Shown here one piece after another: positions 26,023-33,387 of a DNA stretch of 64,000 nucleotides (positions are counted from its first letter, which is position 1; each line of letters begins with the position of its first letter). Origin of the DNA: Streptomyces sp. SA15 (GTDB lineage Bacteria > Actinomycetota > Actinomycetes > Streptomycetales > Streptomycetaceae); assembly GCF_002291145.1 (NCBI RefSeq), contig NZ_NTGE01000126.1, positions 1 to 64,000 of the forward strand, given 5' to 3'. A program made the translations under genes and the position numbers. The notes beneath the pieces were generated by a model. The model was not told the origin of the DNA and made no database searches. It saw nothing but the letters and a program-made list of their open reading frames with translations.

Positions 26023-27200
26023 CCGACGCCGCCGAACTCGAGCGCCGCACCGCGGAGTTGCTGGCCGCCTTGCCTCCCGCCACCACCGACCGCCTTGACT
26101 TCCTCAAGGCCCGCTTCGACGCCGGCCTCGCCTGGGTGCACTACCCGGAGGGCCTCGGCGGACTCGGCGCCCCCCGTTCCCTCCAGGCCGTCGTGGACGC
26201 CGAGTTGGAGGCCGCGGGGGCTCCCGACAACGACCCGCGGCGGATCGGCATCGGGCTCGGGATGGCCGCGCCGACGATCCTGCGCTATGGCACCGAGGAG
26301 CAGAAGGAGCGGTTCCTCAGGCCCCTGTGGGTGGGGGAGGAGGTCTGGTGCCAGCTGTTCAGCGAGCCCGGCGCCGGGTCCGACCTGGCCGCGCTCGGCA
26401 CTCGGGCCGTCCGGGAAGGCGACGATTGGGTCGTCAACGGGCAGAAGGTCTGGACGTCCAGCGCTCACATCGCCCGCTGGGCCATCCTCATCGCCCGCAC
26501 CGACCCGGACGTGCCCAAGCACCAGGGCATCACGTACTTCATCTGCGACATGACCGACCCGGGTGTCGAGGTGCGCCCGCTGCGGCAGATCACCGGCGAG
26601 GCCGAGTTCAACGAGGTCTTCCTCACCGACGTCCGGATCCCCGACTCCCGCCGCCTCGGCGAGGTCGGCGACGGCTGGCGGGTCGCGCAGACCACGCTGA
26701 ACAACGAACGCGTCGCCATCGGCGGTATGCGGCTGCCCCGCGAGGGCGGCATGATCGGCCCGGTCTCCAAGACCTGGCGCGAACGCCCCGAACTGCGCAC
26801 CCACGACCTGCACCAGCGCCTGCTGAAGCTCTGGGTCGAGGCCGAGGTCGCCCGCCTCACCGGCGAGCGGCTGCGCCAGCAGCTCGTGGCCGGCCAGCCC
26901 GGCCCCGAGGGCTCCGGCATGAAGCTCGCCTTCGCCCGCCTCAACCAGGAGATCAGCGGCCTGGAGGTCGAACTCCTCGGCGAAGAGGGCCTGTTGTACG
27001 ACGACTGGACCATGCGCCGCCCGGAGCTGGTGGACTTCACCGGCCGCGAGGCCGGCTACCGCTACCTCCGTTCCAAGGGCAACAGCATCGAGGGCGGGAC
27101 CAGCGAGGTCCTGCTGAACATCGTCGCCGAGCGCGTCCTGGGCCTGCCCGCCGAGCCGCGCACCGACAAGGACGTCGCGTGGAAGGACCTCGCCCGATGA
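26019..27200 (+). CDS. Acyl-CoA dehydrogenase, FadE type (pair member 1)
   Basis: A 393-aa FadE-like flavoprotein. Motifs: CQLFSEPGAGSDLAAL, QKVWTSSAHIARW, TLNNERVAIGG and C-terminal GNSIEGGTSEVLLNIVAERVLGLP. A Gly occupies the position where short-chain enzymes often have the catalytic Glu of the EGTSEIQ motif. Tight ATGA couplings on both sides tie it to the quinone-reductase-like gene and a second, shorter ACAD gene. In mycobacteria, adjacent unequal FadE genes form obligate heterotetramers (ChsE1-ChsE2 type). This pair looks similar. Confidence 0.9.
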   Translation: MTDAAELERRTAELLAALPPATTDRLDFLKARFDAGLAWVHYPEGLGGLGAPRSLQAVVDAELEAAGAPDNDPRRIGIGLGMAAPTILRYGTEEQKERFLRPLWVGEEVWCQLFSEPGAGSDLAALGTRAVREGDDWVVNGQKVWTSSAHIARWAILIARTDPDVPKHQGITYFICDMTDPGVEVRPLRQITGEAEFNEVFLTDVRIPDSRRLGEVGDGWRVAQTTLNNERVAIGGMRLPREGGMIGPVSKTWRERPELRTHDLHQRLLKLWVEAEVARLTGERLRQQLVAGQPGPEGSGMKLAFARLNQEISGLEVELLGEEGLLYDDWTMRRPELVDFTGREAGYRYLRSKGNSIEGGTSEVLLNIVAERVLGLPAEPRTDKDVAWKDLAR

Positions 27201-28273
27201 GCGACCTGCTGTACTCGGAGGAGGAAGAGGCGCTTCGCGCCGCCGTCCGCGACCTGCTCACCGACCACTGCGATCCGGCGGACGTGATCGCCCGCATCGA
27301 GTCCGACGGGCCGCACGACCGAGAGGCCTGGAAGGCACTCACCGACGGCATGGACCTCGCAGGCCTCCTCGTGCCCGAGGAGCGAGGCGGCCAGGGCGCC
27401 GGCCACCGCGAAGTCGCCGTTGTACTGGAGGAGTTGGGGCGCGCGGTCGCCCCCGTCCCGTATCTGACCAGTGCCGTCGTCGCCACCGAGGCCCTGCTGG
27501 CCTGCGGCGACGCGGACGACCTCCTCGCCGAGCTGGCCTCCGGACGCAGGATCGGCGCTCTCGCAGTCGCGCTGAGCCTCGCTCCGGGCGGCTCCTTCAA
27601 GGCCGTACGACAGGAAAACGGCTACGTGCAAGGGGAGTTGACCGGCATCGCGGACGCGGCGGCCGCCGATGTGCTGTTCGCCCCGGCCGACGACGGCGGG
27701 CTGTACGCGGTCGACGCGGACGCCGTGACCGTCACCCCGCAGCTGTCGCTGGACCTGACCCGGCCGCTCGCGACCGTCACCTTCGACGGGGCGTCCGCGC
27801 GCCGGATCGGCGACGCCGAACCCTCCGTACGACGGGCCCTGCGTGCCGGAGCGGGACTCCTCGCCTCAGAGCAACTCGGAGTCGCCGAGTGGGCGTTGAC
27901 GGAGACGGTCCGCTACCTGAAGGAACGCAAGCAGTTCAACCGGCCCGTCGGCGGCTTCCAGGCGCTCAAGCACCGGCTCGCCCAGCTGTGGCTGGAGGTC
28001 GTCAACCTGCGCGCCGCGGCCCGCAACGCCGCGGACGCCCTCGCGACCGGCGAGGACGTCGACGTGGCCGTTGCCGTGGCCCAGGCGTACGCCGCTCCCG
28101 TCGCCGTCCGCGCCGCCGAGGAGGCGCTGCAACTGCACGGCGGCATCGGCATGACCTGGGAGCATCCGATCCACCTCTACCTGAAGCGGGCGAAGGCCGA
28201 CTCGCTCGCGTACGGCACCGCGGGCGGCCACCGGGAGGCGCTGGCCGAACTGGTCGACCTCCAGGCCCCCTGA
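27197..28273 (+). CDS. Acyl-CoA dehydrogenase, FadE type (pair member 2)
   Basis: A 358-aa shorter ACAD homologue coupled by ATGA to member 1. The middle FAD-binding segment of canonical ACADs is reduced (about residues 120-215, with SLAPGGSFKAVRQENGYV). C-terminal helices remain: TVRYLKERKQFNRPVGGFQALKHR and LQLHGGIGMTWEHPIHLYLKRAK. The EGTSEIQ catalytic loop at the very C terminus is missing. The complementary losses in the two partners support an alpha2beta2 enzyme with composite active sites. Substrate unknown; bulky or steroid-like acyl-CoAs are typical for such pairs. Confidence 0.88.
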   Translation: MSDLLYSEEEEALRAAVRDLLTDHCDPADVIARIESDGPHDREAWKALTDGMDLAGLLVPEERGGQGAGHREVAVVLEELGRAVAPVPYLTSAVVATEALLACGDADDLLAELASGRRIGALAVALSLAPGGSFKAVRQENGYVQGELTGIADAAAADVLFAPADDGGLYAVDADAVTVTPQLSLDLTRPLATVTFDGASARRIGDAEPSVRRALRAGAGLLASEQLGVAEWALTETVRYLKERKQFNRPVGGFQALKHRLAQLWLEVVNLRAAARNAADALATGEDVDVAVAVAQAYAAPVAVRAAEEALQLHGGIGMTWEHPIHLYLKRAKADSLAYGTAGGHREALAELVDLQAP

Positions 28274-28347
28274 GAGCCTGCACAGGCTCTGACGTACACC
28301 TGGGAGAAATCCGCGAAAAGCCCGTCCCACCAGGGGCGGGCTTTTTC
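28273..28347 (+). terminator. Tandem hairpins ending the MDR-ACAD operon
   Basis: AGAGCCTG-CA-CAGGCTCT (28273-28290) is a perfect 8-bp palindrome overlapping the stop codon region. It is followed by a 13-bp stem AAAAGCCCGTCCC / GGGGCGGGCTTTT around ACCA (28316-28345) ending in a T run. The second is a textbook intrinsic terminator. Confidence 0.85.
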
Positions 28348-28476
28348 GTGAGCCCTGCTCCGAAGAAGTGAACGGGCAGCGGCAGTCCGGCCAACTCCTC
28401 TTCCGGCACTGCTTCTTGGGCTCTTCAGGAACGCATACTCACTGCGGTCCCGTAAGGCCTACCAGGGAGGCAGAGC

Positions 28477-29340
28477 ATGGCCCTCACCACCCGCCGCAGA
28501 GTCCTCACCACCCTCGGCGCCGCCCTCGCGGGCACGGTCGCCCTGCCCGCCAGCAGCGCGCTGGCCGGTGAGCAGAAGCACGGCCCCCGCCCGCTGTGGC
28601 GCGCCCACGCCCACAACGACTACGAGCACCCGCGTCCCCTCCTCGACGCCCTCGACCACCGCTTCGGCAGCCTCGAGGCCGACATCTTTCTCGTCGGCGA
28701 CCAACTCCTCGTCGCCCACGACCCCGTCGACCTCGACCCGGCCCGCACCCTCGAGTCCCTCTACCTCGAGCCGCTCGCCGCCCGTGTCCGGGCCAACCAC
28801 GGTTCCGTGTACCGGGGGTACCGGGGGCCCCTGCAACTGCTGATCGACATCAAGACCGAGGGCTCGTCGACGTACCTCGAACTCGACCGCCATCTCCGGC
28901 GCTACAAGCACCTGTTCACGACGTACGCCCACGGCCGTGTCCTCCCCGGCCCGGTCACCGCCGTGATCTCCGGCGACCGTGCCGCCCGCACGCCGATGGA
29001 GGCGCAGACCGTGCGGCGGGCGTTCTACGACGGCCGGCTCGCCGACCTCGCCACCTCGGCCCCCGCCTCCTTCGTCCCGCTGATCAGCGACAACTGGACG
29101 CTCAACTTCACCTGGGCGGGCGTGGGCGCCTTCCCGGACGCCGAGCGGCAAAAGCTGCGGAGCATCATCCAGGCGGCGCACTCGCGCGGGCAGAAGGTCC
29201 GGTTCTGGGCCACCCCGGACGTGGCCGGCCCCGCCCGGGACGCGCTGTGGACCGAACTGGTCGCCGCCGACGTCGACTACATCAACACCGACGACCTGGC
29301 CGGACTGGAAGCCTTCCTGGACGCCCACCGGTCCACGTAG
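28477..29340 (+). CDS. Secreted PI-PLC/GDPD-fold phosphodiesterase-like protein (AIM6-like)
   Basis: A 287-aa exported protein. The Tat signal TTRRRVLTTLGAALAG is followed by an ALA cleavage region near residue 30. The mature start has the motif WRAHAHNDYEHPRPLLDAL, then ADIFLVGDQLLVAHDP and LLIDIKTEG. These are conserved in phosphatidylinositol phospholipase C/glycerophosphodiester phosphodiesterase-like proteins (AIM6-like group). The His, Asp and Glu residues fit a metal-assisted phosphodiesterase site. It is probably extracytoplasmic phospholipid or phosphodiester hydrolysis, with substrate uncertain. It has its own promoter after the upstream terminator. Confidence 0.82.
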   Translation: MALTTRRRVLTTLGAALAGTVALPASSALAGEQKHGPRPLWRAHAHNDYEHPRPLLDALDHRFGSLEADIFLVGDQLLVAHDPVDLDPARTLESLYLEPLAARVRANHGSVYRGYRGPLQLLIDIKTEGSSTYLELDRHLRRYKHLFTTYAHGRVLPGPVTAVISGDRAARTPMEAQTVRRAFYDGRLADLATSAPASFVPLISDNWTLNFTWAGVGAFPDAERQKLRSIIQAAHSRGQKVRFWATPDVAGPARDALWTELVAADVDYINTDDLAGLEAFLDAHRST

Positions 29341-29470
29341 CACAGCCGTGTAGCCACAACCATCCGGACACCACACGTTCGGAGGACAGGTCAGCCGCCC
29401 GGATGAACCCTCCGCTACGCCACACTTGCGGCCGAACGCCGCGAAGCGGACGTGGCGGAGGAGGTTGACG

Positions 29471-29665
29471 ATGGCGATTTCCATCTCTTTGGTGCTGTTG
29501 CTGCTGGTCCTGGCGGTGATCTTCCTGCGCAACGGCGGGCTGAAGATCTCCCACGCCCTGGTGTGCACGCTGCTCGGCTTCTACCTGGCCAGCACGAGCA
29601 TCGCGCCCACCATCCACAGCGGCCTCACGGCAACGGCGGACATCGTCAGCAGCCTGCGGCCCTGA
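29471..29665 (+). CDS. 64-aa small membrane protein
   Basis: MAISISLVLLLLVLAVIFLR opens a 64-aa protein with one strong membrane helix (about 4-20), a second moderate one (about 28-45, HALVCTLLGFYLAS) and a short tail TADIVSSLRP. ATG 29471 has a GGAGGAGG ribosome site. It looks like a small conserved streptomycete membrane protein; function unknown. It converges with the phosphodiester glycosidase gene, 9 bp away. Confidence 0.72.
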   Translation: MAISISLVLLLLVLAVIFLRNGGLKISHALVCTLLGFYLASTSIAPTIHSGLTATADIVSSLRP

Positions 29666-29674
29666 GTGTGCGGC

Positions 29675-30919
29675 TCACGGGGTCGAGAAGACCCCGATGC
29701 CGTTCGGGACGGGGCGTTCCGCGCCGGCGGAGGGGTGGTTGCGTACGGTGACGCTGCTCTCGTCCGGCGCGCGGGCGGCCAGCGTCGTCGATCCGCCGCC
29801 GTCCATGCTGAAGGCGTCGACCGATCCCAACTCCCGCATGATGGCGGCGACTTCTGCGATCGTCAGACCGCTGCGGTACTCGGGGGCGCCGTCCACCGCG
29901 AGCAGCAGCAGGCGGCTCCCGCCGTCCGCGATGCCCACGGCGGTGCGCACGGCCGACGTCGTGCCGTCCAGGCCCGGCAGCGGCTGTCCGCCCCTGAGGA
30001 CCGGGTAGCCGCCTAGCGCGAAGCGGTACGGGATCCGGGTCTCGGCCGCCACCAGCTGGTGCCGGACCGTCACCAGCTCGCCCGCGACCAGCTTGCGCAG
30101 CTGGAGCGCTCCGGCCTCCCGGCCGACGAGGACCGTGGTCCCCGGCGCGATCGGGCCGCTGCCCGGCGTGTCGGCCGTCGACACGACGCGTCCGCCGCGC
30201 ACCGTCACCTCGTAGGTGTCCGTGCCGCACGGCGCGGCCCGGTCCGTGTCCGTGCCGCAGGTGGCGCGGACACGGGACGCGGCGCCCCACTCCGGGGTGA
30301 ACGCCCCGATGGACCCGACCGGCAGCGCGTACTGGTTGAGCCCGCCGAGCGGCAGCCGTTCCTCGGGCGTCCGGATCGATCCGTCCAGGGCCAGGTCGTC
30401 CAGCCGGGCCCGGCGGTCGGTGCCCACGCCGATCACGTCCTCGGTGCTCGTGCCGGGCGGCAGCGCGGGGCCGAAGCGCTGGCCGTTCGGCACCGCCCCC
30501 TTGAGGGCCCGGCCCTGCGCGACGGCCGGGCCCACGCTCGCCCCGGTGGCCTCGACACCCGGGTGCTGGGTCTCGGTGATGTTGAAGAAGTCGCCGTTGA
30601 CGCCGGCCACGGCGCCCGCCGCGTCGGCCATGCTGGAGACGGGCGCCCGTGCGGCCACCGCCCCCGGATACAGCAGCTCCAGGCGTACGCGCGGATCGCG
30701 CAGGTCGACGTTCAGCACATGGGCGTGCGTCAGGCCTTTGGCCGCTGGGATGTCGAACTGCTCGTACACGACACCCGGCGCGATCTCGGTCCCGCCCCGC
30801 ACGGCACCGGCCGGTGCCGCCCCCACCAGGGCCGCACCGGCCAGAGTGCCGAGTACCGCGAGAAACGTCAGCGCCGTTCTGCCCGTGCCCGCTCCGAACC
30901 GTCTCTGACGATGCGTCAC
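29675..30919 (-). CDS. Secreted phosphodiester glycosidase family protein (NAGPA domain)
   Basis: A 414-aa exported protein with a signal peptide (FLAVLGTLAGAALVGAAPAGA). The NAGPA-type domain contains AGAVAGVNGDFFNITETQHPG near residue 95 and the C-terminal signature DAFSMDGGGSTTLAARAP. The family includes N-acetylglucosamine-1-phosphodiester alpha-N-acetylglucosaminidase and bacterial cell-surface homologues such as YigE. It probably cleaves or binds a phosphodiester-linked sugar on the cell surface. It is monocistronic, convergent with the 64-aa membrane protein gene. Confidence 0.85.
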   Translation of the reverse strand: MTHRQRRFGAGTGRTALTFLAVLGTLAGAALVGAAPAGAVRGGTEIAPGVVYEQFDIPAAKGLTHAHVLNVDLRDPRVRLELLYPGAVAARAPVSSMADAAGAVAGVNGDFFNITETQHPGVEATGASVGPAVAQGRALKGAVPNGQRFGPALPPGTSTEDVIGVGTDRRARLDDLALDGSIRTPEERLPLGGLNQYALPVGSIGAFTPEWGAASRVRATCGTDTDRAAPCGTDTYEVTVRGGRVVSTADTPGSGPIAPGTTVLVGREAGALQLRKLVAGELVTVRHQLVAAETRIPYRFALGGYPVLRGGQPLPGLDGTTSAVRTAVGIADGGSRLLLLAVDGAPEYRSGLTIAEVAAIMRELGSVDAFSMDGGGSTTLAARAPDESSVTVRNHPSAGAERPVPNGIGVFSTP

Positions 30920-30996
30920 AGCATCCCCCCTGAGTGATCGTCAACTTTCCCAGGACTCAGGGGAAGTGCAGCAGACGCCGGTGACCGCCGCGGTGT

Positions 30997-31389
30997 CTAG
31001 GCGCCGACGACCCGCGAACGGGTGAGAAAACGCACCCCCTCGGGCGCCTCCAGCGAGAACCCGCTGCCCCGGCCCTCGACCACGTCCACGATCAGCCGGG
31101 TGTGGCTCCACACCTCGTACTGGCTGCGCGCCATCCAGAACGTCACGGGCTCTTCCACTCCCGCCACCTCCAGCTCGGCGAGGAGCACGTCGGAGCCGCC
31201 GGTGCGGAACTCGCCCGCCGGGTAGCACATGGGGGCGCTGCCGTCGCAGCAGCCGCCGGACTGATGGAACATCAGCGGACCGTGCGTCTCACGCAGCCGG
31301 CGCACCAGGTCGGCGGCCGCCGGCGTGAGCTCGACGCGCGGGACCTCGTCGTACGGGGCGCGTGCGGATACGGCGTCCTTGGCGTTCAT
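30997..31389 (-). CDS. DUF779 domain protein
   Basis: A 130-aa protein from ATG 31389; the longer frame adds unlike sequence. The distinctive segment FHQSGGCCDGSAPMCYP carries a Cys cluster and is the DUF779 hallmark, followed by FWMARSQYEVWSHTRLIVDVVEG and GFSLEAPEGVRFLTRSR. In other actinobacteria DUF779 genes often accompany an aldehyde dehydrogenase. None is adjacent here (the nearest is at 19.8-21.2 kb). The cysteines suggest metal or redox function. Confidence 0.82.
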   Translation of the reverse strand: MNAKDAVSARAPYDEVPRVELTPAAADLVRRLRETHGPLMFHQSGGCCDGSAPMCYPAGEFRTGGSDVLLAELEVAGVEEPVTFWMARSQYEVWSHTRLIVDVVEGRGSGFSLEAPEGVRFLTRSRVVGA

Positions 31390-31444
31390 GGTCACCGAGT
31401 GCAGCACGGCGAAGGTTGCGAAGGGGTTGCACCCGATCCGTCGC

Positions 31445-32857
31445 TCATCCGGCGTACGGGGTGAAGTGGGCCGGAGCGTGGTCGACCGGGAGTCCGGGGC
31501 GCCAGGCGGTGAGGGCCTGGGCACTGCACACGAACAGGTTCTCCGGCAGCCGGTCCAGGGCGAACCACCGCCAGCGGCCGACGCTCTCGCCGGGCTGGTC
31601 GGCCGGTTCTCCGCGCCAGTCCGTCACCCGGGCGGCCACGGTGACCCGTACGACGCCGTCGACATGGTCGACGAGCGTGCCGAGGAGCCGTACGTCCTCC
31701 GGGCGGGCCGAGAGCCCGGTCTCCTCGGCTAGTGCCCCGGCAGGCAACGTTTGCCCGCTAAGGAGCGGCGTCCGGTGCGTGCTCTCGCCGTGCCGGCCGG
31801 AAGCCCTCGTACTGGACGTACTTGGGCTTTCGGCCGGTGCGGCGAGAGTGCGTGCCGGGCGTCGCGACGGGGCGAACGTTGCCTGCCGGGGCACTAGTTC
31901 CCGCACGGCCGTCTCCTGGAGCGACTCGCCGGGCTCCACCGTCCCGCCGGGAAGCTCCCACGTCCCCAGGCGGTGGCGGCCCAGCAGCAGGCCGCGCGGG
32001 CCGTGCAGGATGGCGCCGACGCCGAGCGCCGCCTGCGCGACCGGCGGCCGGGACGTGCGCGGGCGGGAGGAGGCCCGCACGGGGCGCGTCACCCGGAAGA
32101 CGCGGTACGAGACGTGGTCGTCCTCGTCCGGCGCGTCGAGGACGTCGATGTGCTCGACGCGCAGCCCGTGCTCGGCGAGCAGCTCCGCCCAGACGTCGGG
32201 AGCGAGCACCCACATCCGGACGGTGATCTCGCCGCCACCGGCGAGCCGCAGGATCTCGGGCCGGGACTCGACGACGGGGGAGGGCCCGTCTCCGCGGGAG
32301 TTGGTGTGCAGCACGGTGAAACAGAGGGTTCCGCCCGGCCGGAGCGCCCCGGCCAGGGCGGGCAGCAGCCGCCGGGGATCGATGTACGGGACGGCGTTGA
32401 CGGAGTAGACGACGTCGTACGGTTCCTGCACCGCGCGCAGGTGTTCGACCGCGTCGGCCCGCACCAGCCGCAGCCCGGGCAGGGAGCCGTAGCGGGCACG
32501 GGCCCGCTCGTACTGGCTCGGTGAGGCGTCGACCGCGTCCACCGTCGCCCCGTACGCGCGGACGAGGTGGGCCGCGTGCCGGCCCGGTCCGCACCCGAGG
32601 TCCAGCACCCGTCGCCCCGACAGCTCGCCGAGGATCTCGTCCCTCGGCCCGGTACCCCAGAAGCCCCAGTCGATCCGCTCCACCTCCGCCAGGACGGTGC
32701 CGCGCCTGAGGTGGTGAGTCCCGTACGTGTTCCATGCCTCGGCGTTGACCGATTCCGGGGGTGTGTCGGCGTCGTCCGGGCCCAAGGTGTGCGGCTGCAC
32801 TCTGCCTCCCACGTGCGCGGTTTCTGACGGTTCCATCGATATGGAAACCATGTTCAT
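31445..32857 (-). CDS. SAM methyltransferase-NUDIX fusion with interrupted Nudix box
   Basis: A 470-aa two-domain protein. Class I SAM methyltransferase (about 45-235): VLDLGCGPGRHAAHLV, VDAVDASPSQYERARARY, YSVNAVPYID, LRPGGTLCFTVLHT. C-terminal NUDIX domain (about 290-470): GTWELPGGTVEPGESLQETAVREL, then after about 55 foreign residues AEETGLSARPEDVRLLGTL. The foreign stretch is encoded by the element at 31729-31897. Removing 165 bp restores REL-AEETGL, the second half of a canonical Nudix box. The reading frame stays open through the insertion, but the metal-binding Glu residues are split apart. The start could be ATG 32857, 32845 or 32833. Methyltransferase activity may persist. Confidence 0.85.
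   Translation of the reverse strand: MNMVSISMEPSETAHVGGRVQPHTLGPDDADTPPESVNAEAWNTYGTHHLRRGTVLAEVERIDWGFWGTGPRDEILGELSGRRVLDLGCGPGRHAAHLVRAYGATVDAVDASPSQYERARARYGSLPGLRLVRADAVEHLRAVQEPYDVVYSVNAVPYIDPRRLLPALAGALRPGGTLCFTVLHTNSRGDGPSPVVESRPEILRLAGGGEITVRMWVLAPDVWAELLAEHGLRVEHIDVLDAPDEDDHVSYRVFRVTRPVRASSRPRTSRPPVAQAALGVGAILHGPRGLLLGRHRLGTWELPGGTVEPGESLQETAVRELVPRQATFAPSRRPARTLAAPAESPSTSSTRASGRHGESTHRTPLLSGQTLPAGALAEETGLSARPEDVRLLGTLVDHVDGVVRVTVAARVTDWRGEPADQPGESVGRWRWFALDRLPENLFVCSAQALTAWRPGLPVDHAPAHFTPYAG
31729..31897. mobile_element. 161-bp MITE-like palindromic element with CTAG target duplication
   Basis: CTAG (31729-31732 and 31894-31897) flanks a 161-bp element. The terminal inverted repeats begin TGCCCCGGCAGGCAACGTT and match over 24 bp with one mismatch. 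Inner arms pair again (GTGCTCTCGCCGTGCCGG against GCACTCTCGCCGCACCGG in the complement), so the whole element is an imperfect long palindrome with a GTACTGGACGTAC centre. There is no transposase. The 4-bp YTAR-type target (CTAG) fits mobilisation by an IS5-group transposase. The insertion adds exactly 55 codons without a stop. Confidence 0.85.
32842..32856. promoter_or_regulatory. Candidate Zur/Fur-family operator
   Basis: TGGAAACCATGTTCA is a 15-bp imperfect inverted repeat. It follows the general TG-AA-...-TT-CA layout of Fur-family boxes, such as the streptomycete Zur box built on TGAAAATGATTTTCA. It overlaps TTCCAT-CGAT-ATGGAA (32831-32846). It sits on the start region of the methyltransferase gene and upstream of the divergent Fur-type gene. 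Confidence 0.45.
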
Positions 32858-32937
32858 TTAAGATGGTCGACAGCGCGGGGCGCAACGCACAGGTCGACCG
32901 AGGAGTCCGGGGATGGGTGAAAGGGTGGGTGAAAGGG

Positions 32938-33366
32938 ATGGGTGAAGCGGAGGCGGACGTGACGAGCGGGCGGGCCCGCGCTGCCGGGCTGCGCAGCACG
33001 CGGCAGCGGCGGGCGGTGCTCGAAACACTGGGCCGCTGCCGCGAGTTCATTTCCGCGCAGGAACTGCACACCCGGCTCGCGGGCACCGGCAGCACGGTCG
33101 GGCTCACCACCGTCTACCGCACCCTGCGCGAACTGGACCGCGCGGGGCTCGTCGACGTCGTCCGCGACGAGGGCGGAGAGCGGCTCTACCTCCGCCGGCC
33201 GACCGGCGAGCACCGTCACCACCTCATCTGTCGTGACTGCGGCCGAAGCCGGCCGGTCGACGCGGAGGCCGTCGAGGAGTGGGCCGCCCGCCTCGCCGAG
33301 ACCACCGGCTTCACCGAACTGGAACACACCCTCGAACTCAGCGGTGTCTGCGACCGCTGCCGCTGA
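32938..33366 (+). CDS. Fur family regulator, Zur-like
   Basis: About 142 aa from ATG 32938; GTG 32917 or 32959 are alternatives. DNA-binding domain STRQRRAVLETLGRCREFISAQELH then VGLTTVYRTLRELDRAGLVD; metal-binding HRHHLICRDCGRSRPVD and a terminal CDRCR giving the two CxxC pairs of the structural zinc site. Wording is closest to actinobacterial Zur. Just upstream are repeats of GGGTGAAAG, which blur the start. It is divergent from the methyltransferase-NUDIX gene, with a Fur-type box between them. It is probably a second, Zur-like zinc regulator, because streptomycetes usually keep the main zur elsewhere. Confidence 0.86.
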   Translation: MGEAEADVTSGRARAAGLRSTRQRRAVLETLGRCREFISAQELHTRLAGTGSTVGLTTVYRTLRELDRAGLVDVVRDEGGERLYLRRPTGEHRHHLICRDCGRSRPVDAEAVEEWAARLAETTGFTELEHTLELSGVCDRCR

Positions 33367-33387
33367 CGCGGGCCCCTGCCGACCGGC

